Origin: Gordonia mangrovi
Lineage (GTDB): Bacteria; Actinomycetota; Actinomycetes; Mycobacteriales; Mycobacteriaceae
NCBI RefSeq assembly: GCF_024734075.1
Contig: NZ_CP102850.1
Location: 310,001 to 374,000, forward strand
Direction of reading: 5' to 3'
DNA length: 64,000 nucleotides
The translations under genes and the position numbers were made by a program. Each line of letters begins with the position of its first letter. The stretch's first letter is position 1. The notes below the pieces were generated by a model that saw only the letters and a program-made list of their open reading frames with translations, searched no databases and was not told the DNA's origin. This document shows positions 45,107 to 53,870 of this stretch, piece by piece.

Positions 45107-45673
45107 ATGGCGAATCTCCAGATTGCGCAGGACCCGGCCGCCGATGCCCTGCTGTCCACCGACGCCTTCGCACTGCTGACCGGGATGTTGCTGGATCAGC
45201 AGTTTCCGATGGAGCGGGCATTCGCCGGGCCGGCCAAGATCCGCGATCGATTCGGGACCATGGAACCGAATGCCATCGCGGCCGCCGACCCGGAGGCGTT
45301 CGCCGATCTGTGTGCGACACCGCCCGCGATCCACCGCTACGGCCGCTCGATGGCCGGCCGGGTACAGGCGCTGGCCCAGGTCGTCGTCGACGAGTACGGC
45401 GGCGACACCGAGCAGATCTGGACCGGGGCGTCCTCGGGCGCCGACCTGTTCGACCGCATCCGCGCCCTGCCCGGTTTCGGCGATCAGAAGGCGAAGATCT
45501 TCACCGCGCTGTTGGCCAAGCAGCTCGGCGTGAAACCGTCCGGCTGGACGAAGGTGGTCGGCGACTACGGCAAGGCCGGCTTCCGGTCGGTCGCCGACGT
45601 GACCGACCCGGTGTCACTGCAGAAGGTGCGCGACTTCAAGAAGGCGGCCAAGGCGGCCGCCAAGAAGAGCTGA
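45107..45673 (+). CDS. HhH-GPD-type base excision repair protein
   Basis: The 188-residue protein begins MANLQIAQDPAADALLS and has LLTGMLLDQQFPMERAFAGP, the opening helices of HhH-GPD glycosylases. The helix-hairpin-helix region IRALPGFGDQKAKIFTALL follows. It lacks the four-cysteine cluster of endonuclease III and is a short family found across actinobacteria; a catalytic Lys/Asp pair is not clear to me. Ends with an Ala/Lys-rich tail (KKAAKAAAKKS). Probable role in DNA base repair. Confidence 0.82.
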   Translation: MANLQIAQDPAADALLSTDAFALLTGMLLDQQFPMERAFAGPAKIRDRFGTMEPNAIAAADPEAFADLCATPPAIHRYGRSMAGRVQALAQVVVDEYGGDTEQIWTGASSGADLFDRIRALPGFGDQKAKIFTALLAKQLGVKPSGWTKVVGDYGKAGFRSVADVTDPVSLQKVRDFKKAAKAAAKKS

Positions 45674-45718
45674 GCCGGCAGCAGTCGCGGGTCACTCCCG
45701 TCAGATCCTGACATCGCC

Positions 45719-45724
45719 TAATGT
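45719..45724 (+). promoter_or_regulatory. -10 hexamer TAATGT of the decapeptide-repeat gene
   Basis: TAATGT is followed by seven bases and ATG 45732, the same hexamer and spacing as before the small Cys-rich gene at 33897. Confidence 0.5.
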
Positions 45725-45731
45725 CAAGATC

Positions 45732-46706
45732 ATGAACGCCACCAATCCCGAGCCCCACAGCGTCGTGGAGTTGCCCTTTCGGCTCGGTTTCGCCGTCACC
45801 GGCGTCGTACTCACCGCCGCCGAGGCGGCAATCACGGTTGCCCGGCTCACCGCGAACAGCGTCCAACACGAGGTCAACACCGTACTCGGGCTCTCCGGCG
45901 ACGAACTCGGCAGCGCACGTACGCCGATCGCCCTGCTCAATCAGCTCGCCGAACTACTCGGACCGGATCGTCCGTTCGGCAAGATCCTGGCCGCCGGCGG
46001 ACCGTTGGAGCGATTGCTCAACCCCGACGGCGTCATCGACCGGCTGACCGCACCCGACGGCATACTGGAGAAACTCACCGCCGAGGGTGGACTGCTGGAC
46101 CAGATGACCGAAGACGGCGGCATCCTGGTGCGGCTGACGGCGAAAGACGGTCCGCTGGACCGGCTCACCCGACCGGGTGGCGTCGTCGACCAGTTCACGG
46201 AGAACGAGGGCATCCTCGAACGCTTGACCTCCCAGGGCGGCATCGTCGACAAGCTGACCGCACCGGACGGTGTGATGGAGAAGGTGACCGCCGACGGTGG
46301 GGTGCTCGACCGGATGGCCGCCGACGGCGGGCTGCTGGACCAACTCGTCGGCGAGAACGGCGCGGTGGAGCGGGCGATCGCCCCGAATGGTCCGCTGGAC
46401 CGCATCACCGAACTGACCGAAGTGATCGGACAGCTCGCCCCGAATCTGCTGGCGATGCAGGACACCGTGCACGAGTTGGCCGAGACCGTCGATCTGCTGA
46501 ATCAGACCGTCGCACCGTTGGGTGGACTCGCCGACCGATTGCCCAAGCGCCTCACCCGCGGCTCGCGCAGTGGATCATCCGCACCGTCGGGTGGATCCGC
46601 ACCGGCGGGCGGTCCCCCCGGTCCGGCCATCACGGACGGCTCCGAACGAAACGGCTCCGAACGAAACGGCTACGCGCGCGGGGGCGGCGAGTCGGCCGAT
46701 TCCTGA
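45732..46706 (+). CDS. Decapeptide-repeat protein
   Basis: This 324-residue protein has a first part with a hydrophobic/amphipathic segment (residues 15-40). It is followed by fourteen uninterrupted 10-residue units from residue 81 to 220, each ending in Gly. Typical units are VIDRLTAPDG, ILEKLTAEGG and IVDKLTAPDG: two aliphatic residues, an acidic residue, a basic or polar residue, Leu/Met, Thr, then a polar turn and Gly. A helical region and a Ser/Pro/Gly-rich disordered tail with a SERNG duplication follow. The strict period suggests a regular solenoid or a long turn-helix rod. No known function; similar repeats occur in related actinobacteria in my memory, without assigned role. Confidence 0.8.
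   Translation: MNATNPEPHSVVELPFRLGFAVTGVVLTAAEAAITVARLTANSVQHEVNTVLGLSGDELGSARTPIALLNQLAELLGPDRPFGKILAAGGPLERLLNPDGVIDRLTAPDGILEKLTAEGGLLDQMTEDGGILVRLTAKDGPLDRLTRPGGVVDQFTENEGILERLTSQGGIVDKLTAPDGVMEKVTADGGVLDRMAADGGLLDQLVGENGAVERAIAPNGPLDRITELTEVIGQLAPNLLAMQDTVHELAETVDLLNQTVAPLGGLADRLPKRLTRGSRSGSSAPSGGSAPAGGPPGPAITDGSERNGSERNGYARGGGESADS
45972..46391 (+). repeat. Fourteen in-frame 30-bp repeat units
   Basis: The DNA encoding residues 81-220 is a degenerate 30-bp period with no indels across 420 bp. Units differ at many third positions, so they are old and kept by protein-level selection. Confidence 0.75.
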
Positions 46707-46901
46707 TCGGGGGTGCCGTGGACCCCATGGGTCAGGCCCTGTGCGGGCGAGATCGCGGGAAAGCCTGCGGTGAACAGCGGACACCGGCACGGTGACCTGG
46801 ACGTCGAACACGCAGCGACCTCACCGGTGTGCAGGGACCCTCCGCGCTCCCGAGGTCTTCGGCGAGAGGTGAGGTCTCCGCGTGAGAAGCGCTACTCAGC
46901 C

Positions 46902-47420
46902 TCAGTCGACTGCGGGACCCGTGTCACGTACTTCGTCCACCCGCCGCATCGCGTCGCGGAGTTCGTTCAACCACGAATCCGTGTGTTGGCCGACGAGCTT
47001 CACGCACCACGCGAGGGCGTCGGACCGACTGCGCGCCACCCCGGCGGCCACCAGGGTGTCGAGCACCTGGCGTTGCGGCTGTCGCAGTCGGGTCATCACC
47101 GGCACGGCGAGGTGGGTGAACAACTGCGACGAATCGCCGCATCGCACACCCCACGCAACCTTGCGGTCGAATCGATGCTCGATCTCCCGTGCGACCTCGA
47201 TTCGTTGATCGCGGGTCGCCTCTCGGAACCGGGCGATCCGACCGGCCTCGGCCTGCGCCACCGCCGCCGCGTCGGTGCCCTCCTCGGTCTCGGGCACAGC
47301 GATGGCGCCGACGATCGTGATCTCCTCGCGGTCGATGGACACCTCGGGTGCGCCGGTGAACAGATCGTCGGGCAGACGCCCGGCGAGCCATCCTGACACC
47401 GCCGTTTCGGTCTCGGACAT
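46902..47420 (-). CDS. Conserved actinobacterial protein of unknown function
   Basis: A 172-residue soluble protein with the well-conserved core FDRKVAWGVRCGDSSQLFTHLAVPVMTRLRQPQRQVLDTLVAAGVARSRSDALAWCVKLVGQ (cited in parts: KVAWGVRCGD, THLAVPVMTRLRQPQRQVLD, ARSRSDALAWCVKLV). The second part looks like a ribbon-helix-helix or other small DNA-binding helix set. AGGAGG lies six bases before the ATG at 47420, and a GATTAC/GTAATC palindrome sits in the promoter. Possibly a regulator controlling itself; unproven. Confidence 0.72.
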   Translation of the reverse strand: MSETETAVSGWLAGRLPDDLFTGAPEVSIDREEITIVGAIAVPETEEGTDAAAVAQAEAGRIARFREATRDQRIEVAREIEHRFDRKVAWGVRCGDSSQLFTHLAVPVMTRLRQPQRQVLDTLVAAGVARSRSDALAWCVKLVGQHTDSWLNELRDAMRRVDEVRDTGPAVD

Positions 47421-47435
47421 GGTCGCCTCCTATGC

Positions 47436-47449
47436 GATTACTTGTAATC
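47436..47449. promoter_or_regulatory. Palindromic operator candidate before 47420 gene
   Basis: GATTACTTGTAATC has perfect 6-bp arms around TT. It follows, on the minus strand, a TACAGT hexamer directly, so it overlaps the expected transcription start. Confidence 0.4.
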
Positions 47450-47565
47450 ACTGTAGTTCGGTAATTTCTGAAAAGCGAGAGCTCAGAGTGGCGAATCTCC
47501 GGCGACCCGGGACAGATGCGGGGGTGTCTCAGCGCTCGTTGGTGGCGGGGTGAATAAATGGACAC

Positions 47566-49953
47566 ATGCCGAGTTCTGTCTCTAGCAACACGCTCGATCC
47601 GAACACCCCGGTCATCGTGGGAGTCGGCCAGGCGTCCGAGCGTCTCACCGACGACGACTACCGCGGACTCTGTGAAGCCGACCTCGCCTCGCGGGCGGTG
47701 GAGACGGCGCTGGCCGACACCGGCGTGACCGTGCCGTCGGTCGCCGCCGAGCTCGACACGATCGTCGGCGTGCGCACCTTCGAGGAATCCACTCCGATGT
47801 CGTCGTCCCCGCTGGGACGACCGGACAACATGCCGCGTGCCGTGGCCAAGCGGATCGGCATCGATCCGCGCAGCGCGGTACTCGGCGTGACCGGTGGACA
47901 GACCCCGCAGAGCCTGCTGACCGAGTTCGCCGGCACCATCGCCGCCGGCCGGTCCTCGGCAGTGCTGCTCTTCGGCGCCGAGGTCATGTCCACGGTGCGC
48001 CACCTGATGGCGACAACCGTGGACGACGCCCGACCCGACTTCACCGAACAGGTCGGCGGGCAACTCGACGACCGCGGCTTCGACATCGCGGGTCTCACCA
48101 CGCACCAGGAGGCCAAACACGGATTGCTGTCGCCGGTGGCGCAGTATGCGGTCCTGGAGAATGCCCGCCGGCACCGCATCGGGCTCCCCCGTGATCGGTA
48201 CTCCGCGGCCATGGGCGAACTGTTCGCCCCGATGTCGCAGGTGGCGGCGGAGAATCCGCATGCGGCCGCCCCGACTGCGCGCTCGGCCCGGGAGCTGGTC
48301 ACCGTCTCCGAGACCAACCGTGTCGTGGCCGACCCGTTCACCAGGTTCATCGTTGCGCGCGATCAGGTCAACCAAGCGGCCGCCGTCGTGGTCATGTCCG
48401 TGCAGACGGCACACCAACTCGGCATCGATCCGAGCCGATGGGTGTTCCTGCACGGCCACGCCGACACCCGCGAGCGACCGTTGATGCAGCGGCCGGACCT
48501 CAGTACCGGCCCTGCGGCCCCCGCAGCCGTACGGCATGCGCTGGCGGTGGCCGACATCGACCTCGATGATGTGCGTCACCTGGACATCTACAGCTGCTTC
48601 CCGATCGCGGTGTTCAACGTGATCGATCCACTCGGTATCGCTCCGGACGATCCCCGCGGACTGACCCTGACCGGCGGCCTGCCCTTCTTCGGTGGCCCGG
48701 GCAATAACTACTCGATGCACGCGATCGCCGAGGCGGTCGACCGCTGCCGCGGTGAGCGCGACTCGTTCGCGCTCGTGGTCGCCAACGGGGGCATCCTCAG
48801 CAAGACGTCGGTCGGCGTCTACAGCACCCGCCCGGTCGAATGGTCGCCCGACGACTCGAGCGGGGTACAGGAGCGACTCGATTCCGCTTCGCCCGTGCGG
48901 ACGTCGGACTATGCGGACGGTCCGGCGACACTCGAAGCATTCACGGTGCTGCCGGGACGCGACGGCGCACGTAAGGGCATCGTCGTCGGCCGCCTCGGCT
49001 CCGGCCGACGGTTCGTGGCCACCGTGAACACCGACGACGAACCGATGTTCGACCTGCTGGCGACCGACGACCCCATCGGCACCGACATCTACGTCCGGTC
49101 GAGCGCGAATGCCAACCGCGTGTTCACCGATCGCGCCGCGATGCTGCGTCGCCACCCACCCACCGCTCCGGCATTCCGTTCGTCCTACGAGCACGTCGAG
49201 GTACGCCGCGACGGTCACCTGCTCGAGGTGACGATCAACCGTCCCGACGCACGCAACGCACTGCATCCCGCCGCCAATGCCGAGCTCGATGAGATCTTCG
49301 ACGCCTACTTCGCCGATCCGGAACTCTGGGTGGCGATCCTGACCGGCGCCGGCGACAAGGCGTTCTCGGCCGGCAACGACCTCGCGCAGACGTCCGGCGC
49401 CGGGCTGGCCGTCCCGCAGAACGGTTTCGCCGGACTCACCGCACGCCGGTCGATGCCCAAACCCGTCATCGCCGCGGTCAACGGTTTCGCGTTGGGCGGC
49501 GGCTGCGAGATCGCCCTGGCCTGCCACATCGTCGTCGCCGACGAGCGAGCCACCTTCGGCCTCCCCGAGGTCAAGGTCGGCCTGGCCGCGCTCGCCGGCG
49601 GACTGGTCCGCCTGCCGGCCGCTGTGGGCGGCGCGCTGGCCCGGGACATGATCCTCACCGGACGACGACTCGACGCCGCGGCGGCACTGGCCGCCGGACT
49701 CGTCAGTCGGGTCGCACCCGCGGGCGAGGTGATGGGGCTCGCGCGCACCGTGGCCGGCGAGATACTGGCGGCATCACCGACCTCCGTCCGGGAATCGTTG
49801 CGCGCCATGGAAACAGCCGCAGCAATCCCCGACGAGATCGAGGCCATCGAAGCGACCTCGGCGGCGATGGACAGTCTGCTGGTGAGCAAGGACACGATCG
49901 AAGGAATCACCGCGTTCGTCACCAAACGACCGCCGCGCTGGACCGGCCGATGA
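47566..49953 (+). CDS. Thiolase-like / enoyl-CoA hydratase fusion protein
   Basis: The 795-residue protein joins two domains. Residues 1 to about 530 are a thiolase-superfamily (acetyl-CoA acetyltransferase-like) domain with HLDIYSCFPIAVF, TGGLPFFGGPGNNYSMH and VANGGILSKTSVGVYSTRP. At the usual nucleophile position it reads VTGGQTPQS, with no cysteine. Residues about 545-795 are an enoyl-CoA hydratase/isomerase (crotonase) domain, with VTINRPDARNAL, FSAGNDLAQ, NGFALGGGCEIALA and FGLPEVKVGLAAL. Both act on acyl-CoA, so a substrate-channelling lipid or steroid enzyme is plausible. A cysteine-less thiolase domain may bind or retro-cleave a CoA adduct. Confidence 0.85.
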   Translation: MPSSVSSNTLDPNTPVIVGVGQASERLTDDDYRGLCEADLASRAVETALADTGVTVPSVAAELDTIVGVRTFEESTPMSSSPLGRPDNMPRAVAKRIGIDPRSAVLGVTGGQTPQSLLTEFAGTIAAGRSSAVLLFGAEVMSTVRHLMATTVDDARPDFTEQVGGQLDDRGFDIAGLTTHQEAKHGLLSPVAQYAVLENARRHRIGLPRDRYSAAMGELFAPMSQVAAENPHAAAPTARSARELVTVSETNRVVADPFTRFIVARDQVNQAAAVVVMSVQTAHQLGIDPSRWVFLHGHADTRERPLMQRPDLSTGPAAPAAVRHALAVADIDLDDVRHLDIYSCFPIAVFNVIDPLGIAPDDPRGLTLTGGLPFFGGPGNNYSMHAIAEAVDRCRGERDSFALVVANGGILSKTSVGVYSTRPVEWSPDDSSGVQERLDSASPVRTSDYADGPATLEAFTVLPGRDGARKGIVVGRLGSGRRFVATVNTDDEPMFDLLATDDPIGTDIYVRSSANANRVFTDRAAMLRRHPPTAPAFRSSYEHVEVRRDGHLLEVTINRPDARNALHPAANAELDEIFDAYFADPELWVAILTGAGDKAFSAGNDLAQTSGAGLAVPQNGFAGLTARRSMPKPVIAAVNGFALGGGCEIALACHIVVADERATFGLPEVKVGLAALAGGLVRLPAAVGGALARDMILTGRRLDAAAALAAGLVSRVAPAGEVMGLARTVAGEILAASPTSVRESLRAMETAAAIPDEIEAIEATSAAMDSLLVSKDTIEGITAFVTKRPPRWTGR

Positions 49954-50043
49954 CGTCTTGAACTCCGGTTCGGTGGTCGGAGGGTTACCATTCCTCCGAC
50001 CATCGGCGAGGTATCGCCGAGGCCAGACGACGAGAGGCCCGGA

Positions 50044-51219
50044 ATGACGCTTGAGCAGGCAGGCACCGAAGAGCCCAAGGGCTGGTCGATGCCGCGAGGC
50101 ACGATCGTGTTGCTGTCGGCCACCGGGTTGATCGTCACCGTCGGCGGTATGAAGGCGGTGTCCGGCCTGGTCGGCCCGATCTTCCTGGCGCTGATGCTCA
50201 CCGTGGCGGTCCAGCCGATCCCGGTCTGGCTGCGTCGCAAGGGCGTGCCCACGTGGCTCGCCTTCATCGCCACTCTGCTCGCCGTCTACGGCATCCTGCT
50301 GACGCTCTTCGGGTCGCTGGCCTTCTCGATCGCCCGGCTCGCGACGATCCTGCCCGAATACGCCGACAAGTTCCAAGGTCTCGTCGACAACTTCCAGGAG
50401 TTCCTGACCAGTCATGGCGTGAGCTCGGACAACGTGCAGGACATGATCTCCCACATCGACCCCGGCAAGGCGCTGGGCTATATGTCCGAGGTCCTGGAGG
50501 GCACACTGTCGGTCGCCTCGGCACTGATACTCGTGGTCACGCTGCTGCTGTTCATGTCCGCCGACGCGCTGTCGTACGACAAGCGCATCAACGTCCTGCG
50601 CGGCATCCGGCCCGACATCGCCATGGCGTTTCAGAGCTTCGCCCAGGGCACTCGTAGCTACCTGCTGGTGTCGACGGTGTTCGGTCTCATCGTCGCCGTC
50701 TTCGATTCGGTCGCGCTGTGGATCGTCGGCATCCCGCTGCCGATCCTCTGGGGCCTGCTCTCGTTCATCACCAACTACATCCCGAACATCGGCTTCGTGA
50801 TCGGCCTGATCCCGCCGGCCCTGCTGGCGCTGCTCGACGGCGGCTGGGGACAGATGTTGCTGGTGATCGCCATCTACAGCGTCATCAACGTGGTGATCCA
50901 GTCGGTGATCCAACCCAAATTCGTCGGCGACGCCGTCGGATTGTCCACCACGTTGACGTTCCTGTCACTCGTGTTCTGGGCGTGGGTCATCGGACCGTTG
51001 GGCGCCATCCTCGCGGTGCCGCTGACCCTGATGTCCAAAGCCCTGCTCATCGACATCGATCCGTCCACGCGGTGGGCCGATATCCTGCTGTCGTCGTCGG
51101 CGCCCAAGTCCGAACCCGACTCGACCACCGGGCCTCCTCCCGACGCCGACGGTGATGCCGAGGCCGATCCCGGACCGGACAGCACGGGCGAGGCCGGCCC
51201 GTCGCCGCAGCCGGGCTGA
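50044..51219 (+). CDS. AI-2E family transporter
   Basis: The 391-residue protein has about eight membrane segments in the AI-2E (TqsA/YtqA-like) pattern, with a central soluble loop (ILPEYADKFQGLVDNFQEF). The conserved second half is FITNYIPNIGFVIGLIPPALLAL and IQSVIQPKFVGDAVGLSTTLTF. Members are putative efflux or ion-coupled carriers; mycobacterial Rv0205 is similar. The C-terminus is an acidic Pro/Asp-rich tail of about 40 residues. No regulator or partner is adjacent. Confidence 0.85.
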   Translation: MTLEQAGTEEPKGWSMPRGTIVLLSATGLIVTVGGMKAVSGLVGPIFLALMLTVAVQPIPVWLRRKGVPTWLAFIATLLAVYGILLTLFGSLAFSIARLATILPEYADKFQGLVDNFQEFLTSHGVSSDNVQDMISHIDPGKALGYMSEVLEGTLSVASALILVVTLLLFMSADALSYDKRINVLRGIRPDIAMAFQSFAQGTRSYLLVSTVFGLIVAVFDSVALWIVGIPLPILWGLLSFITNYIPNIGFVIGLIPPALLALLDGGWGQMLLVIAIYSVINVVIQSVIQPKFVGDAVGLSTTLTFLSLVFWAWVIGPLGAILAVPLTLMSKALLIDIDPSTRWADILLSSSAPKSEPDSTTGPPPDADGDAEADPGPDSTGEAGPSPQPG

Positions 51220-51335
51220 TGCTGCCGCGCTCGGACTGCACACCGTCACACTGACCGTCGGCAGGAATCCGTCGCCGCCAAAACCCGCATCTGCTTCCTC
51301 ACGCGGGCCAAGTCCGATACATTCGGCGTGTCACA

Positions 51336-51341
51336 TATATT
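51336..51341 (+). promoter_or_regulatory. AT-rich -10-like element TATATT before the acyl-CoA dehydrogenase pair
   Basis: TATATT stands out in an otherwise GC-rich 170-bp gap, 48 bp before ATG 51390. GTCAC (51329-51333) and GTGAC (51351-51355) flank it as short inverted arms. Confidence 0.35.
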
Positions 51342-51389
51342 TGATACGTAGTGACTCGGCGTCAGTGAAGACAGGGGTGGCAGCTCGAA

Positions 51390-52625
51390 ATGGACATGAC
51401 ATGGTCGGACTCCGACATCGCGTTTCGCGATGAGGTGCGCGAGTTCTTGGAAGCCAAGTTGACACCTGACCTCCGCGCCGCCGGACGTCTGCGGACCAGC
51501 GTGTACGCCGATCACGAGGCATCCATGAAGTGGCAGGCGATCCTGCACGAGCGCGGCTGGGCCGCCCCCGCGTGGCCGGTCGAATACGGCGGCTGCGACT
51601 GGAGCCTCGGCCAGCACTACCTCTTCAGCCGCGAATCGATCCTGGCCGGCGCGCCGGCGCTGTCCCCGATGGGCATCCGCATGGTGTCGCACGCGATCAT
51701 GGCGTTCGGCACTCAGGAACAGAAGGACTTCTACCTGCCCGGCATCCTCGACGGCAGCGTGTTCTTCTGCCAAGGCTACTCCGAGCCCGAGGCGGGATCG
51801 GATCTCGCGTCACTGTCGATGGCGGCGGTCAGCGACGGTGACGACTTCGTGGTGACCGGCAGCAAGATCTGGACGACGCACGCGGCCGAAGCCAACTGGA
51901 TCTTCTGCCTGGTCCGGACCTCGCGCCAGGAACGCAAGCAGCAGGGCATCACCTTCCTGCTGATCGACATGAACTCGCCCGGCATCGAGGTGCAGCCGTT
52001 GGTGATGGCTTCCGGCGAGCAGGTGCAGGCCCAGGTCTTCTTCGACGGCGTGCGGGTACCGAAGCGCAACGTGCTCGGCAAGATCGACGAAGGCTGGACC
52101 GTGGCCAAGTACCTGCTCATCTTCGAGCGTGGCGGCGGCGCTGCGGCGCCGGCCCTGCAGGTGATGGCCGAGAACATCGCCGACGAAGCCGCCTCGATGA
52201 CCGGCCCGTCGGGTGTACCGCTCATCGAGGAGCCGGCATTCGCCGCGAAGCTCGCCGACGTGCGGGTGCGAGCGAAGATCCTGGAGGTTCTCGAGTACCG
52301 CGCGCTGGCGGCCATGAGTTCCGGCGGTGACGCCGGGTCGCTCGCGTCGATGCTCAAGATCCTCGGCACCGAACTGAGTCAGAAGATCACCGAACTCGAC
52401 CTGGAGGCCGCCGGGATTCACGGCCGCGTGTATCAGCCGCATGCCGCCGCGCCCGGGGGGCCGATCAACCGGTACACCCCGCCGTCGGACGGCTATGTCA
52501 GCGGTGAGGCATGGCAGGCGGTGGCGCCGCTGCACTACATGAACGACCGCGCCGGATCGATCTACGCCGGTAGCAACGAGATCCAGCGAAACATCCTGGC
52601 CAAGGCCGCGCTGGGACTCGGGTAG
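51390..52625 (+). CDS. Acyl-CoA dehydrogenase, subunit A of a tandem pair
   Basis: A 411-residue FadE-type flavoenzyme with FCQGYSEPEAGSDLASL and VTGSKIWTTHAAEANWIFCLVRT (FAD/substrate region). The C-terminal FAD-binding IYAGSNEIQRNILAKAALGLG is also present. It is followed 49 bp later by a second, divergent acyl-CoA dehydrogenase gene. In actinobacteria such adjacent pairs usually form alpha2-beta2 enzymes for bulky steroid or branched side-chain acyl-CoA. The position equivalent to the YEG glutamate of medium-chain enzymes is Ala here. Confidence 0.88.
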   Translation: MDMTWSDSDIAFRDEVREFLEAKLTPDLRAAGRLRTSVYADHEASMKWQAILHERGWAAPAWPVEYGGCDWSLGQHYLFSRESILAGAPALSPMGIRMVSHAIMAFGTQEQKDFYLPGILDGSVFFCQGYSEPEAGSDLASLSMAAVSDGDDFVVTGSKIWTTHAAEANWIFCLVRTSRQERKQQGITFLLIDMNSPGIEVQPLVMASGEQVQAQVFFDGVRVPKRNVLGKIDEGWTVAKYLLIFERGGGAAAPALQVMAENIADEAASMTGPSGVPLIEEPAFAAKLADVRVRAKILEVLEYRALAAMSSGGDAGSLASMLKILGTELSQKITELDLEAAGIHGRVYQPHAAAPGGPINRYTPPSDGYVSGEAWQAVAPLHYMNDRAGSIYAGSNEIQRNILAKAALGLG

Positions 52626-52674
52626 AGCCCGATCCCACAACCAACCCGGCCAGACAACGGAGCACAGACAAACA

Positions 52675-53820
52675 ATGGACTTCACACTCACCCCGGAACA
52701 GCAACTGCTGCGCGACGGCCTCACCAAGTTCCTGGGCGCGCGCTACGACCTGGAAGCCAGTCGCGAGGCGGCCAAGGTGGGCGCCGGATGGCAACCCGAG
52801 ATCTGGCGTTCGTTCGCCGAGGAACTCGGCGTGATCGGCGCCTGCCTGCCCGAATCGATCGGCGGTGACGACGGCGGCCCCGAGGAACTGATGGTGGTCA
52901 CCGAGGCTCTCGGACACGCGCTCGTCGTCGAACCGTTCATCGACACCGTGGTGCTCGGCGCCCGACTGTTGGCGCGCACCGGCCACCCGCGGGCGATCGC
53001 GATCGGTGAGCAGATCGTCGGCGGTAGTGCGCTGACAGCGCTCGCCGCGGTCGAAGACGGTTCGGGCGGCATGCTCAATCATGTCGGGACGCGCGCCGAG
53101 AAGTCGGGCGACTCGTGGATCATCAACGGCGCCAAAGCCGTTGTGACCACTGCCCCGCTCGCCGATCATCTGATCGTCACCGCCCGGACCTCCGGCGACA
53201 CCCGCGACGGCGACGGGGTGTCGATGTTCTTGGTGGACCTCGGCGACGCCGTTCCCGACGGGTTGACGATTCATGCGGTACGCACCATCGACGACCGTCG
53301 TGCCGCCGACCTCACCTTCACCGACCTCCGGGTCGACGCCGATGCGCTCATCGGTACCGAGGGGCAGGCGCTCGGGCTGCTCGAGCACGCCTGGGACGAG
53401 GCAACCGCCGCCGTGGTGTCCGAGGCAGTCGGGGCGATGCGCAAGGTCTTCGACGACACCGTCGAGTACGCCAAGCAGCGTCAGCAGTTCGGCCAGTCCA
53501 TCGGCAGCTTCCAGGCCCTGCAGCATCGGATGGTCGACATGCACATCGAGCTCGAACAAGCGGTCGCCGCCCAGTATTACGCCGTCCTGACCCTCGATGC
53601 CGAACCCGCCGAGCGGGCGACGGCGGTGTCGGCGGCCAAGGCCACCGTCAGTCGCGCGGCCCGGTTCATCGGACAGAACGCGGTCCAGCTGCACGGCGGC
53701 ATGGGCATGACCGAGGAACTGGCCATCGGCCACTACTTCCGCCGACTGACCGCTGTCGAGTACGAGTTCGGCTCGGCGGACGCCCATCTGGCACGGTTCG
53801 CGAAGCTGGCCGGCGCCTGA
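52675..53820 (+). CDS. Acyl-CoA dehydrogenase, subunit B of a tandem pair
   Basis: The 381-residue protein has the acyl-CoA dehydrogenase fold with a weaker middle domain. It keeps RQQFGQSIGSFQALQHRMVDM and VQLHGGMGMTEELAIGHYFRRLT, which supply the arginine for FAD and the subunit interface. It lacks the EPEAGSD signature of subunit A. The division of motifs between the neighbours fits a heteromeric FadE complex in which each active site uses both chains. A hairpin terminator follows. Confidence 0.86.
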   Translation: MDFTLTPEQQLLRDGLTKFLGARYDLEASREAAKVGAGWQPEIWRSFAEELGVIGACLPESIGGDDGGPEELMVVTEALGHALVVEPFIDTVVLGARLLARTGHPRAIAIGEQIVGGSALTALAAVEDGSGGMLNHVGTRAEKSGDSWIINGAKAVVTTAPLADHLIVTARTSGDTRDGDGVSMFLVDLGDAVPDGLTIHAVRTIDDRRAADLTFTDLRVDADALIGTEGQALGLLEHAWDEATAAVVSEAVGAMRKVFDDTVEYAKQRQQFGQSIGSFQALQHRMVDMHIELEQAVAAQYYAVLTLDAEPAERATAVSAAKATVSRAARFIGQNAVQLHGGMGMTEELAIGHYFRRLTAVEYEFGSADAHLARFAKLAGA

Positions 53821-53837
53821 TCGATCGACGAGTCCGC

Positions 53838-53870
53838 AACGCCCCGGTGCGCCGGTGCGCACCGGGCGTT
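53838..53870 (+). terminator. Hairpin terminator after the acyl-CoA dehydrogenase pair
   Basis: AACGCCCCGGTGCG pairs with CGCACCGGGCGTT, with one bulged C and a short loop, 18 bp past the stop. Confidence 0.7.

Noticed and set aside
45972-46391. CRISPR-like array because of the 30-bp period
   Set aside because: No unique spacers; units are diverged codons of a coherent protein repeat.
46924-49527. Very long open frame on the minus strand opposite the thiolase-crotonase fusion
   Set aside because: Low-complexity Arg/Gly/His-rich translation with no family motif; it mirrors the codon bias of the real plus-strand gene.
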